Below the pieces are notes generated by a model that saw only the letters and a program-made list of their open reading frames with translations, searched no databases and had not been told where the DNA came from. From Tenodera sinensis (lineage: Eukaryota; Arthropoda; Insecta; Mantodea; Mantidae), in the NCBI GenBank assembly GCA_030765045.1, contig CM060972.1:2836501-2900500 (forward strand): a stretch of 64,000 bases of DNA, written 5' to 3'. A program made the translations under genes and the position numbers. The first letter of the stretch is position 1; the number at the start of each line of letters is the position of its first letter. Shown piece by piece: positions 1 through 13,100 of the stretch.

Positions 1-582
1 TCAAAAAGCAGACAGAAGTTTGCATGTTTGATTGCTTACGTAGATGAATTCGGCGAGTATTTATAGACGCACGTACGTACGTGTGTATGTAAGAAATGAA
101 GAGCAAGGTTAGGCAAGCGTCGAGTTACTTACTGGTCCGGCGTTTATCAAACAGCTTAGTGCACTGCCAATGTAAATATCACACTTTCTGCTCTTATTGC
201 GAACTGTAGAGAGAGATACGCGTGCTACACTGAACGATGTGTTACATTCACATGGCTTTCTCCACCCTCGTATTAGCTACTACGTATTCAGTCGTGACAA
301 ACAACTGAATATCGACTATTGAACAATTCCAACCTTTAATAAAGGTCATCTCGAAAATAGCTTATGCTACAAAAAAACTTAATTTAAAATGTCGTAAACT
401 CTTTTAAAGAGATGTACAGTTTTTGCAAAGTTATACAAAATTGCTTCCGAATGAAAATATTTGTCAACTGTCAGGACGACATCAGCGTCGCCGGTGTGCC
501 GCAATTTCGTCCCGCAGGAGTTTTTACACACCAGTGAATCTACTAACAAGGGACAGTCGCTTTTAAGCAGACTTAAATACAA

Positions 583-615
583 TCGGTCTGGTCCGGATTT
601 GAACCCGCGACCTTC
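583..615 (-). repeat. tRNA-like 3' half (SINE fragment)
   Basis: On the minus strand there is a B-box-like GGTTCAAATCC within an arm able to pair GGTC..GACC. No convincing A box or acceptor stem is present on the 5' side, so it is a fragment and not a tRNA gene. Confidence 0.5.
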
Positions 616-739
616 GGATTCTAAATGAAGACTTTATTAGGCTATTCCCAGAAAATTCAAAGATACATTTTATTTTTTGATACCTTAATATATGGTATTT
701 GAATCAAAACCATTAAAACAACTTAAGAAAACTAAAAAT

Positions 740-850
740 AACGAAGTAAAGCCGGAGGTTCCATTTCACGCAAAAGAACCTGAAGCCCGCTATAGGCCTC
801 TCAGCAAAATTAAGCAGTCTTTCATACTCAATATAGAATGTGATATTGAG
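740..850 (+). repeat. Diverged dispersed repeat, copy 1
   Basis: It shares short blocks with 1243-1355, including gaagtaaagc, cacgnaaaagaacct and gagcaaaattaag/cagcaaaattaag, followed by a ttctttca-type end. This looks like an old transposon fragment of unknown class. Confidence 0.5.
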
Positions 851-1242
851 AAGCACTTCACTTATTTCTGGCAGCGACTATGTTCCAGTAGGAACTAGAG
901 AAAACCGGAGTTCTCATTATCAAAAGGCAAGATTTATGTCGGAAAACAACCTTTGGTAAAAGGAAATATGTAACTGGTTTGTACTCGCACAAGCCAGCGC
1001 TCCTCTTTTTTGGAACAATGTTGTTTCACTTCCGCACTTATCTGTGTATAAGTCATCAGAGAAGCACGCGGCTTGAATTTGTTTATACATTTGTATATTT
1101 CAAAACACGAAACTTCCTTAAGGAAGTCAAGTACAGCAAGTGAAATATCAGCCTCGAAAATACGTCTTCGGCATGTTGCGCGGAGTTCGATGCATCTTTT
1201 TTCGGGCGTAATAATCCTTAGCATGGCTTTCTTCGGAAGGGA

Positions 1243-1355
1243 AGTAAAGCTGGTGGTCTCGTGTGTTAGATGCACATCACGTAAAAGAACCTCAATCCTA
1301 ACGAAGAGGCTTCTGAGCAAAATTAAGTATTCTTTCACGTCCGATATAAAATGAG
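1243..1355 (+). repeat. Diverged dispersed repeat, copy 2
   Basis: Direct-orientation relative of 740-850, matching at aagtaaagctgg, cacgtaaaagaacct and gcaaaattaagtattctttc. The class is unknown. Confidence 0.5.
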
Positions 1356-1477
1356 ACGCTGAGAACTACAGTACTTAACGAAAATCCATAAATAAAACCT
1401 TTTTATTGGTTAAAGTAGTGATATTTAAATGTAGCTGATTTTAAAAAGACGCCATGACAAAAATAACATTGAAATGC

Positions 1478-1600
1478 CTTTGTCCTCTGGTGGTTAGCAT
1501 GCTCCAGAGGTCCAGGGTTCGATTCCCGGCTGGACGATGGACCTTTTTCTTTAGCCAGCATTATTTCCGATCCTCCCTAGAATATGGAAATCTGAGTGAA
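1478..1600 (+). repeat. tRNA-derived SINE
   Basis: An A-box-like tggtggttagcatg and a perfect B box ggttcgattcc (about 1516-1526) are spaced as in a tRNA, followed by a TTTTTCTTT stretch and a non-tRNA body. The 5' acceptor stem does not pair well with the 3' side, so a SINE is preferred over a functional tRNA. Confidence 0.5.
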
Positions 1601-2139
1601 AGAAATGTGTGAGAATTTAATGTTCGTAAAAAGAAAACCTAACCTAAACAAATTCAAAGTTACATAATTAGTAAAAAAAAGTGAGCATTATTGCCGATGA
1701 GCAATTGTTCCAAAGGAAGGAAGCCGCCGATAAGACCTTCGATGTTAAAGGCGGCGTTTAAATGGAACGAAGAGAGATTCGCGCTGCTAATGCCAAGATC
1801 AAAGTCGAAGTTCAATGTTACCCAAGTACTGAAAGTAAAAGCACGTAAGAGTTAGTGAACATAAAGCGCATTTCATATTGCACTTGTTGTCAGGCTAATT
1901 GTTGTCTGTTATTGTTACTGGAGAAGTTGAAGTTCAATAAAAGGAGAGCGTCTGGCATGAACAAAACACTTGCAATGCAGCTCTTGTCTAAAGACGGAGC
2001 GTCGCGTGGGTTCGCCTCGACTCGACAAAAACTGCATGCACTTGTACATGTGGCTGACGAGTAATTAAAGAAGACAGACAGGGAGATAAAAAGCGAGGTA
2101 TTAAATGGTACACGTGCAGACATGTGTCTTAGTTAACAA
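1601..2139. other. No gene seen
   Basis: Mixed-composition sequence with short overlapping open frames on both strands and no recognisable protein or repeat. Confidence 0.5.
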
Positions 2140-2340
2140 CCATGGCTAACGAGATAGACAGGCTACGGCGCGAACTACAGTGACGTAGACGCTGCAGCCA
2201 GCCGCAAAGCGAATACCTCACTCGACCAGTGTCCATCTTTGATTCGTGAACACCTGGGACGCGAGCTGACCGACCCCGGCGGCTCGCAATTATCGACTCT
2301 CGGCTTTTCTTGTCAATAGCAACAAGCACCGAGCGGGCGT
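2140..2340. promoter_or_regulatory. CpG-rich patch, possible promoter
   Basis: About 20 CpG dinucleotides fall within roughly 180 bp (2161-2340), while the surrounding sequence is AT-rich and CpG-poor. A well-placed start context (caaccATGG at 2142) opens only a 13-codon frame that ends at TGA 2181-2183. It could be an internal promoter or 5' UTR 1.7 kb upstream of the first visible FAM13 exon, but no donor site in the right phase was found. Low confidence. Confidence 0.5.
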
Positions 2341-3721
2341 TTCCAGAACCTATACATAATCACACATTCCTAGTGCTTTCTCTATCCACTCTTCTAAACC
2401 TATTCTGACAAAAGCATATTCGCCTATCTACTTTGTAGCAAATGAACAACTTTAATTGCGCATTCTTTGTAGACATAAAAATACGGTCGATTTAATGAAA
2501 GAACTTTTAAAGCTGTTCGCTAAGTGATGGCTTTGGAATTTTATTTTATTTATATGACTGCCCCCCCCCCCCCCCACACCTCACCCCACTCCACAGACAC
2601 ACAAAGAATAGCGATTGGCAGTTGAGGAAAGTATAAAATGTTTGAAAAGTCGAACCAATAAGAATATTTTAAAAATGGTCAACTACACCACAAAAAAAAA
2701 AAAATTATACATATTTTCTGTATCTGATACAGAATGAAGAAGAGTTCAGAGGCTATTCCTAAAAGGTTCAAATTAAGCGGTTTCTTTTTTTTGTCGTCGA
2801 AATATACCTTAAACATATTCGAAATCGTTACAGCTATTTGTTAGGAAATAAATATTTTCGAAAATTTTTCATGTAAATGATTTGAAGCGGGGGGAGTTTT
2901 AAAATCTTTGTATGAGATGTTTAGAGTGGTATTTAACTGAGTAAAGTTATATCTGTTCCATTTTTACCACAATGGTCATCAGATATATACATATTTCAAG
3001 GAATCTTTAAACCAAACAATTATTAATTACAACTTGATTTTGTTAACTTAATATTTTTCTTTTATTTGATCTATTCTCAATTTGTGAAAATGACAAATAT
3101 TGTCAATCATGTTTACATAATTAATAATTATTTTGTATCATACCATATTAGGGGTTTTAAAATATAAATTGATGTCATTCTTGGCATGACCGTAACAACC
3201 ATGAAATCGTACGATATATGCAGCGAACAATGAAGTACAAAGGGATATTGTTAAGGAAGACAAGAGCCGAGCAGCATTGCCATGGTTACATATAGAAATG
3301 TTTTCCAAATACTTCGTAATCTACGCATTCACATAAGTCTTCTAAAAAAATGTGAATTAGATGATTTTGGACATGACAACTTGTACGAAGTATTCAAGAA
3401 AGCATTGTAATATTATAACAACGTAATAACTGTGTTAATAAAAAGTGTGCAATAAATGAATTTATTCCGTCAACATGACCTAAGACCAAGAGATTAGTTG
3501 TCATCGCTAATTGCCCAGAAATATTAAAAAACTACATCAAATGGTTCCGCAGTGTGTGGCGACATAAGACGCCAAAACATTTATAAATAATGTTCAAGAA
3601 CCGCACCATCGGCAATGGCATTAACTCGTACACTGTGCTTCTTATTTGGGTTTTATACATGCACGTTCACACTGACATGTGTCCAGACTAAGGAAAGGAT
3701 AGAGAATAACTTGGCTAGGCA
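2341..3721. other. AT-rich intronic or intergenic sequence, no gene seen
   Basis: Very AT-rich sequence with a 15-base C run at 2561-2575 and A runs near 2692-2704. No coding exon or recognisable element was found. Confidence 0.5.
2561..2575. repeat. (C)15 homopolymer
   Basis: Fifteen consecutive C in an otherwise AT-rich stretch. It is one of several long G/C mononucleotide runs in the window and could form a G-quadruplex on the minus strand. Confidence 0.5.
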
Positions 3722-3812
3722 AAAATCCCCACCCCCAGTTGGGAATCAAACCCTGGACCCCTGGCACAACAGGCAGTGCTCTACCCACCGAGCTATGGTG
3801 CAAGTTACGAGG
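3722..3812 (-). repeat. tRNA-derived SINE head
   Basis: The minus strand reads ACCATAGCTCGGTGGGTAGAGC (A-box region) then GGTTTGATTCC (B box), in tRNA spacing. It lies 180 bp upstream of the first visible FAM13 exon and opens spurious reading frames on the plus strand. Confidence 0.5.
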
Positions 3813-3990
3813 CGTCAAAATACATATCTCCGGTGAAGTCTCAGTGTTGAAGTTTTGGGTGGAGTGCTCATTGTTTGTAGTAGAGAAAATAACAATATAT
3901 GCACTAGATAATATTAAAATACACCATGTGGAGAGTTTCCATTGTTAAATGAAAATATTGTTGTAAGTGGTTGTTTGTTGTTTGTTGCAG

Positions 3991-4146
3991 GCTGCAGGTG
4001 GACCAAGCACTTAAGGCTGCTCTACCTGCAGAACCAGCACTAACGGCTGAAGCTGTTTCAGCGCCTCCCAAACAACATCAGCATCGCAAACGGAAGGAAC
4101 GCCATGAGAGCTTCAGTTCACAAACCCAGGACAGGAAGGTCATAAG
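3991..4146 (+). CDS. fam13: FAM13 exon 1 of 11 in window
   Basis: The acceptor is tgttgcag before 3991 and the donor is gtacat after 4146. The first base completes a codon begun in an exon outside the window, so at least one upstream coding exon must exist. The exon encodes LQVDQALKAALPAEPAL, then a His/Arg/Lys-rich cluster (HQHRKRKERHE) that looks like a nuclear localisation signal, then ESFSSQTQDRK. It ends two bases into an AGG codon that exon 2 completes. Confidence 0.5.
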
Positions 4147-7100
4147 GTACATACATTCAGTCTTATCAATTGTTCTAAGAAAGCATTTTTTTTTTAAATG
4201 TTTTATTTATGTTAACATCGAAGGTAATATTGACAGCTTCTGACCTCTTGGAACAATGGGTTAAAATGATTTCACAAATTAACTACTGTATAAAATTGAG
4301 AAGATTCAAACCATTGTTATAAAGCATATTGTCATTTGCCTTAAATTTTTAAATAATATATTAACAATTAAGAATGTCTATCTTGATTCACATGTAGTAG
4401 ATAATGAATAGGTAGAGAAAGCGATGTGAATGTAACATTTAGCATGTCTGTTGTGCATAGGTCTAACTCAGAAGAGCGACCGTTTGAGGATGGTGGAGTT
4501 CATCATAAAGACAGTATTCGTCGAGTGAGCAGTCATGAAGATTTTTCACTTGTTAAAGGACGAAGTATAAACAAGAAGAATACTGGAAGAAACTTCCTCT
4601 CTGATTTAACAAGTGCTCCCGCAGGACATGGAGTGGTAAGTGGAATGTAGAAGAGGTGTTATTTGTATTCGTATTTGAAGACAGCAGTAAAATAGTGAAC
4701 CTACATGCAAGTATACATCACATTGTATCTGTGAAATGCTGAATGCTTATTCTAATGGGAAAATGTCGCTGATATCCAAATCACATGTATCATTGCTGTT
4801 GTTGCTGGAATTACCTGCAGAAAGACAACCTGTTCTATCCTTTCTTCCGATGCAGCACTTCTTAGCGTTTTGTATGAGTAACCACTTTTTTACAATTTCC
4901 ATCTTTTACTGCTGTAAGAGCCTCTTCTGAAGCTTTATTACTGACAATACAGTGAAATTTTTGTTCTTTCGCCCAACGTAACCCTGTACTACGTTGACCC
5001 AAATTAATTAAATCAGATAACACTAGGAAAGGACGACTCCAAACTATTTTGCAACCATGTTTGCAGAATGTCATCGGCTGCATAATTCCTTAATTGGTAT
5101 ATAATGTACCTTACCAAACACAATGTTATTCGCTTCCCAACTACGCTAAGTTGGTTGCACTATCTTTGCAAATATTTTCGCACATGGTTAAAATTCATTA
5201 AAAGAGTAAAACAATTGCAAATGTTCACAACGAATGCACAGATACACTCTCAGACGCATATAAATAGAATGATGCAAACGAACTTGTCGGCACACAGACA
5301 GCATCTGAGTGCAAGTTGGTGCTACATTGTATATAGTCCAGGGAAAAGATGCAGAGTTTGTGTACCGCACAAAAAATGAAAACCATAACACAAACAGAGA
5401 AACACAAAAATCCTCCTCTCATAACACTAATCGACGTTTACGACAAATACCAGCAAGAAGAAGAAGAAAAACTACAACAACACCTTCAACATTTCCAAAA
5501 CATCTAAACACATAATAAACATAAACACTTAAAATAAAAACACACATAAACCTAACACACAAGCATACAAAAGTAACCGAAGAGCTGTTGCAGTAGACAT
5601 ACAAACTTGACAAAACTTCTAGCACAAATGACTTATACTTCCTGGACTTTTCTTTTCTTTCTTGGGTAGACGACAGGCCATGCAGCTAGGGATGATCAAA
5701 CACACACATCACCCATCCAAACACAAAACCCACAACACCAACACGCATACAGGCACTCGCCACTGAAATCCGCCACACGACCAAAAACAAAAGCACAACC
5801 ACGAGGCTGAAGAGGGGTGTCCCTGAACAGCCAGGGCATGCCGAAAGACATGCCCAAATAACTCTTTCATTCATTCATTCATTCAGAGTTTGTTACTGCT
5901 GGATTGCTCGTCAGGCACATGCTAATCACGTGTTAAATATTGACAACACTGGTTTTGTATGTACCGTTCTGTGAAAACGTCCTAGCTGTAATTGGCTCTT
6001 TTTGTTGCTATGATGCACCCATTCCATCCACTCCTGTTCATTTCGACCTTCCTGCCACATGGTATGCAACTGTCAATCACCTTCATTGGCTCCGAGTATA
6101 GTACACTAAACAAAAGGGGGACATAGTGCTTAAGAGTATTTATTGCCCTCCCTTTCTAGTTTTTTTTAAAAAAATATGTTCACTCATCTACTTTTGTCTA
6201 ATAAGTTTCTGTATTAAGGAAAATATAATAATTTTTTTGATTATACCATATTTTGGTATAATTTTTTAGCCGAAACTAACACTCCCATTTATTTCTAGTA
6301 TTTACCTAGAACATGTTGGTTAGGAAACTCCTAACAACATCAGTGTGTTTCGACTGTTGAATTTTGATTCAGGGAACTCTCTAGTGATTGATGTGCGACT
6401 CTCAGTAACCTGATGAACTTGAAGTTCAGGAAGACTTTTAGGCTTGAAATGCGAAGAGCAGTGCTGTTGTGCTGGCACGAAGAGTGGTCAGCTTTCCACG
6501 GTAATAAGCTGAGAGAAGTAAAAGCCCTTCCGATAAACTGGGTAACCTCTTCTTGCATATCTCGCTGCGAGGAGGCTCGGTTGCAAATAGCCACTGCAAT
6601 TTTTCACAAGGTTATCTATTTAAAAGGGACGCTACTCCTCTTTGTCTGCTATGTGACAACTTTTGTCAGTTCGTCACATGCTGCTAGAGTTTCTCTCTAG
6701 TGCACCTTCAAGATTGTCTGCAGCTGCCTGCCAGACTTGCAGAAGTCTTGGCGGAGGACAAAATAGTGATCGAAAGAGCTTTTAGGTTTTTAGCAGAGTG
6801 CAACATGTTTTTGAGGATCTGAAGCTTTATATTTTGTTCTACTCTTTTGGCATATTTATAGCTTTGTTTCAGTTTTGGCTTTTGCTTCCGTTTTGAATAT
6901 TTATATATTTTCTTTCTTTAGTAGTAATTTTATTTTGTATTAATTTATATCTGGCTATTGCCACTCTCATTTGCTTTTTTGTGTTTCTTCCATCCTAATG
7001 GCTAAGCAGGTTTTACTGCATTTCCCAGTTTACACTCAGTCAAAAAAGAAAGTTCTTTTACCTCTGTGCTAAGTTTCCCAACTTGATTTGAGATGATGTA

Positions 7101-10100
7101 AAGGAATAACATTTTTCCAGCGAAACAGTGGTCTGCCCCTTCATGAACGTAATGCAGCGGCCCAGCTGCCAAGTAAATCAGGAGCTGCAGGAAACAGTGA
7201 AAATGAAGCAACTTCCGGTGACGTGTCGTGCGTGGAAATGTTTGAGGATAGTGAGCATGAAAGAAGACGCAGTTCAGAACGGTTTTCCAGAGCAGTCACA
7301 CCCAGAGGCAGAAGAAACATGGCAAGACGCAGACATCAGCTGACACACAAAAAATCTCCACCAGAAGAACAAGATGGAAGTGGTTCTTCAAAGGTTAGTC
7401 AGAATTTTAATATTGTTGATGGAACAAATGCTAGTAACTTTCACTAGCACATTATCTTCCAATCACTGGTGTAGCGCAGTTACTGAGTTGTTCCATAAAC
7501 AGTTGAACCTCACTTATATGTTGATCACTTCAGACATACATTAAATGTTTTAGACATTGAACGTTGTGTAATATTTAGCTCACTTAGAGCTTTTCTCATT
7601 CATGTGTTTCATTTTTCTGGTCCTTCTGTATGAAATATGTTAATTTATTTACTTTATTATGTTAAGAAGTGTTCTGTGTACTGTATCCTTGCTCTCTCAG
7701 TAGACATTCCGGCAAAGTCGAAGTTGCCCAGAATGTATCTGATGATAACAAAGTGTTCCCAGCGTGCGTGAGACAGTTCAAATACTAGAAACTACACAAC
7801 AATTTCTTTCATCACAGTCATGTGCACTTCGTGATGAGCTCTTACTTTCAGGGTTATACTTAGCAGGTAACAGATAAAAACGGCAAGGGCTAATGTTACT
7901 CAAAGACTGAATTCAGCCAAAATTAATTTTATTTATATTGAGATAGAAGACGACCTTGAAATATGCCCGGCCACTTCTAGCGCCCTCCCCATGCACCAGT
8001 GGAGAGCAAGAGGAGTAATGACTTCATTGTCAGGAATCCAGCATTAGCTAACAACTACATATTTGGATAGAATATGTTTACAAATCTTCACACTTTTTTG
8101 TTTTAATGTTTTCTGAAGGTATATCCGAGACTGTTTGGAAGTTGTCTCGACGAAGGTTTCTCACTGTGACATTACATCAAGTTTGATCGCGTCAGTTATA
8201 ATTATAGTTAGAGATTATTTCTTTCACTGCACGATTACTATTGTTTCATTTAATGTTCGTCTTTAGGATTCAATATTACCAACTCATTTCAGATTGGTGT
8301 ATCACTTACATGCACGAAGTACCTACCACATCTTCACAGCTTGACGTATATATCATTACTGTATAGAAAATAGATTCCTTAAAGGTAGAGATTTCTCTGC
8401 GAAGGTTCAGTTCCAACAGAATCACTGGCTGGAGGTGCCGTATTTATATCTAGGCTGCTCACAGGGGATTGGCTCGGCTTGAGCGGGAGGTGTGCTAGGT
8501 GGGCAGGGCTTCTCCACTCTGATTGCTGAATGGTTTATACGATTTCTCTGCATTTGTGCTTTTTTATGCTCACATAAAAGATACCATATTCGTGCAAGCT
8601 GTTTACAAAGATAGAAAGTGTGTCTAAATGCAATCCTAACAGTTTCACAGAATTTTTAATATGTTGTAATGTAAACAGTATGTTATTAGTTTTAGCTGCA
8701 TTCATTGCTAAGTTACTTAAGGAGAAGCAAGTTTTTGCACGTTCTGTAGATGAATTCATTTGTTGTTTGAAAGTATCCATATCTTTGTTGCTATTCAATA
8801 AAGTGGTATCATCTGCATATAGAATACAAGTACAAGGTATGTTATATTTTAAATCATTTACATATATTAAAAAAAGAAAGGGTCCCGGCCCAGATCCTTG
8901 TGGTACTCGTGCTATTACAGTTTCTAAGTTGGATTTCTCATTATTAGCAAAAACCATTCGTTTTCTTTCCTCCAAATAGGTTATTAATAATTTTAATTCA
9001 GCTCCCCGTATTCCATAGTAGTAAGGTTTATCAAATAGAATATTATGTGAGATTCAGTCGAACGCTTTAGTTAAGTCTGTCAGTGTATATAAGTGCAAAT
9101 GCCTGTAGGTATATATAAATAGCATTTAAACTAGACATTTACATTACTTTTGCATTGACCGACAATGTGCTACATTTGTTATCATTTCCATAACATAATC
9201 TGGTAACCCTGGCGCAGTCATTGTGTTGGTAGCACTATACAACTCGCATGTTACTCCTTCCACTGGTTTCTTGTGATTTCTCTGCAATGCTGGACGATCC
9301 CTGTTTGGTCTGCCTGGACTGTGGTTCTTACTTCACAATTGTCAGTCGACCTGGACAACTTTACAAGCGTTGAAATGGATTTGTCCACATTCAGAGTTAC
9401 TCTCTTGACCTACCCGTTCTGTTGTTATATGACAGTATTCCCTGCCTTCTTTTATGAGCAGACTTGCCTCTCACAACGTCTAGTGTTCAATTAATTCCAT
9501 GTTAAATAATCTAATAGAAAATTTCAGTTCCATAAGAAAATTCACTTTTGTGCTTTTTGATTTATGCATTATCTCTCTTAACTTTGTCCTTTGGAAAATA
9601 TATAAGTGAGGTTCTACTCCGGCTGATAAACAAAGTGCAGATACAGACCCATTAAAATATTTTAAAGTGAGTAGCTTCCAGTAAACTAATAATGTTTATT
9701 GTTGTCCATAGATCATACAATGATATCAAACTTGTGTAAAATCCATTATACAAAGACAGGTGAGTGTTGTCTTATTTAAAACAAACTCAGGGTGTATTAT
9801 TGTAATAACGGTGGTAGCTCTCCTGAAGGTTATATCTACTAAATTGTTTGCAGGAAAATGAAGATCAGGATGGACTAGTAGCAAGTTCAAGGCTTAGCCA
9901 CCAGGCAGTCTCTCTTGCAAGTAGCACGTCTGATGAGGACTCGAGCCAGGACGCCAGTTCCAACTCAAGTTCAACACACTCGTTCCTGCAGTTACACACA
10001 CAGGTATACCAATGTTGCATTCAATTCTTTCTCATGGATGTAGTCTAGAAAGGATCTAATTTCATTTCTTAAATTACTCCAAGGTTAAAAGGGGTTTACA

Positions 10101-13100
10101 AAACTGTTCTACTTGAATACAAACATAACTAAGGCATAGCAAACAAAAGAAAATGAAATTTACTTTTAACAGTACAGCCAGTTGAATTAGTTGCGCCTGG
10201 TGTTCCAGGGCCAGGCAGTTTTCGTGCAGTGAGCAAACGAGGAAGTTAAATACTCAATTTTATTCTATCCAAACAAAAGAAATCAGTATTCTTTTCTGCA
10301 CATATTTAAGCAATATTGCCTTTTGTGGTAACGTTAATGGCATTTAATTTAAAATTGTTTAAAAATGTTTTAAATTTAATTTCAGTATAGAGTAATAGGA
10401 TACCTCTAATGCCCAATATGTAGTGTCCATGTTTGCTGCAAGTTCGTTCTGGATTTATGATGTTAATGTTGTTTTCTTTACCCCGAGATTACTTTCTTAC
10501 GACGAAGTGTAACAGAACTGTTGGGATGAATATTAGAAATAGAAGCATTATTGACAGTGAAGTGTTCATTTTGAGTCACTTTTTTACACTCACCTTCACT
10601 TAAATTGTTTTAAAGTGACTGAAACTGTTGGAATGATATTTTGTTTGGACACTATGCCCTTCACCCCTGTAGACGCTATGAGTAGCAGGTCGACCTAGCC
10701 TTACCGATATGGCTATGAACATGTCTGTACAATACGCAGTGATACCAATGCCAACATATTTTAATAATCCTGTATTTCTTTTGCATATTATAATCAACAT
10801 TGTTAGCAGAAATGTTAAACACTTGTTCTTAGATAAAGCAAGTTAACATTAAAAATCACCTGACCAATGTTTTCGAATTAATAACTCATAATTTTATTTT
10901 TCTCATTGGTGGCCTGGGAGTGGAAAATCTTTGTGTTCTTTAGCCTCACCGCTATTTCATTGTACAGGCTGTACATATGTGAAAACAATATAGCTTTTAA
11001 GTTATTAAATAATTATGGAAGGAAAGTGAAGGTACAGAGTTTTAACGCATTATATACTCATTATGTAAAAAGTCTTTCAACCATTCTGAACGTTGTTTCA
11101 CTGCCAAAGAGTGTGTATAGGCGAGGCAACATTTCCAAACCTTGGAAGACTGTCGAGGGGGAAGCTAAAGGTATTTGAAGCCAATGTTTTTTATCCTTTT
11201 GCAAGACTATAGAGGTATTTTTCATCTGTTATTAAAAATAGACAGATCTATGTGAAATTAAGATTATAAACGATGAAGGGATGTTACCTACATCAGTCGT
11301 ATAAGTCATGATATAATTATTTCATATAGAACGGGGCAGGTAAATGAAATCGTCATCCACTTTGTTTTAAGACCTAATAGCATAATGAAGTACACCTGAT
11401 GTCGCCCCATCTTGCAGATAGTTCACTCACTGGGGAGTTGAACACAAGACCATTATGGCACTTTTTGCTGCACTAGAAATAGGTTTACCAATGCACTGCT
11501 CCCTAAGTATGCCACTTGCAAACACACTGGCTTATATAGCAGCTGGAATTTTCCAGAATGTTCTGGAGGTCTCAGTAGCGTGATGGTTAGCATGTCTGCC
11601 TCATGTTCAAGAGGTCACAAGTTTGAACCTCGCTTAGGTTAAGTTATCTGGCTAAGGTTTTTTTTTTTCCCCTAGGTTTTCCCATATCCTGAGAAGATGA
11701 ATGTCGGGTAACTTAAAGCTCCATGGACCTCAGGCTCATTTGAGTGTCATTTCACCCATTTCATTCATTCACTTTCTGATATGACATTACGTTGGAGGAC
11801 GTTAACTAAAAAAAAAAAAAAATGTATCAAACTATATTAACTCGGCAAAGCATTGAGGTGCACTGGAAATTATGCTTAACAGCAATGTTTAAATTATATC
11901 AGTAGAAATACACCCAGTGCAGATGCAATAGTTCATTCATCAATTCATTCGTGAATTCATCAATATGCATGAGAGATGATGTCATGGAGTTTTGCTAGTG
12001 AGAAGACTAAAAGAATTGCTGATGATTATTGGAACATGAAATTGAGACAATTTCTATAGGATAATAGTGACAATGACAGTGAGGTATCTTTCAGTTACTG
12101 GATATTGCTGGTGAAATGTTTGACAGTACATATTTGTCATTTGAGTAGGGGAAGGTCGGGCGATATCGGACAGCAGGAAGTATCAGAAAAGGGTAGTTTC
12201 TAACCTTAGGAATAGATGGCAGAACCGAGCTGCCAACTAAGGTACCTCGCACAGTGTTTACCAGCATCAGTTGAAAGTCAGCATTTCCAGCGAGAGTAGC
12301 GCCAGTTTGTCCTTCCTTCATATTTCAGTGACACCGACTTAAGTTTTACTCAGAACACACTCAACAAATATAAGTAAAATTTCATTTTAAGTATTTTAAT
12401 AAATTCATTATTTTTAGGTTTATAAACTATTAACTTAAGATGCATTTGTTTTTAAAAGTAACGTCAATCTTTCTTATACATTTAGGCATTGCTTGACTGG
12501 TATCGGACACCAAACTGGCAGGCAGTATGGACAGTTCATTTTAGGATTAACAATTTTTCTAATATTTTTTTATTTTAGGTAAGATACAGGGCCTTTGGAA
12601 AGAAAGAAACATGATATTTGCAATAGAGTGTCAAAAATAGAAATATATCCATTTGAGAGGCCAGTGAGAAATTCTGAGTTCCCATAAGCACTTTAGGGGA
12701 TCAAATTAAAGGTCTTGGAACTGGAAAAGATGTTCCACGAAAATTATACACCTGAAACAAAGGAATGTTCCACAGGACATTCACGGATGAGCACGAAAAT
12801 GAACTATACAACCATGTTGTGGCTCTAGATGGTCAACTCGTGCTGTTAAATAAAATTCTATAAAGAAGAAATGGTAGAATAGCTTATTGACTTTGTGATG
12901 AATTGTAGTTGTAATGAAGATTTAACTTGCAGGAAAGAGAGCGATCACCGTCGCCTGCTCCCAGCCCTTGCACGCCACCACTGGATTTGAGCACTTTACA
13001 TCAGCAGGTGGATTGCACGGAGCCTCTGACGAGCTTCAGCAACTGGAGCTTTGCACATCGCCAGCCTGTAAGTACTGCTACAGGGCACTGACTAATCTTA

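Larger units (their letters stand above)
1..1477. other. No recognisable gene; scattered repeat debris
   Basis: Only short open frames with no recognisable protein are present. A self-complementary run of ACGT repeats lies at about 69-82. A partial tRNA-like segment is at 583-615, and two diverged copies of one sequence are near 740-850 and 1243-1355. Confidence 0.5.
10004..12932. other. fam13: FAM13 intron 4
   Basis: A 2.9-kb intron holding a SINE at 11572-11822 and a pogo-like relic at 12148-12860. The stretch 10004-11570 contains no recognised element. Confidence 0.5.

Noticed and set aside
1478..1550. Functional tRNA gene
   Set aside because: Good A and B boxes, but the acceptor stem does not pair and a SINE body follows.
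2142..2183. 13-codon frame with a good start context as a FAM13 first exon
   Set aside because: It ends at TGA before any donor site, so it cannot join the first visible exon in the required phase.
7128..7343. 71-codon open frame over FAM13 exon 3
   Set aside because: It is a shadow frame; the frame beginning RNSGLPLHER is continuous with neighbouring exons and carries the family-like basic segment.
10906..11178. 90-codon open frame in FAM13 intron 4
   Set aside because: No recognisable motif, AT-driven composition, GTG start, and no splice-compatible boundaries in phase with flanking exons.
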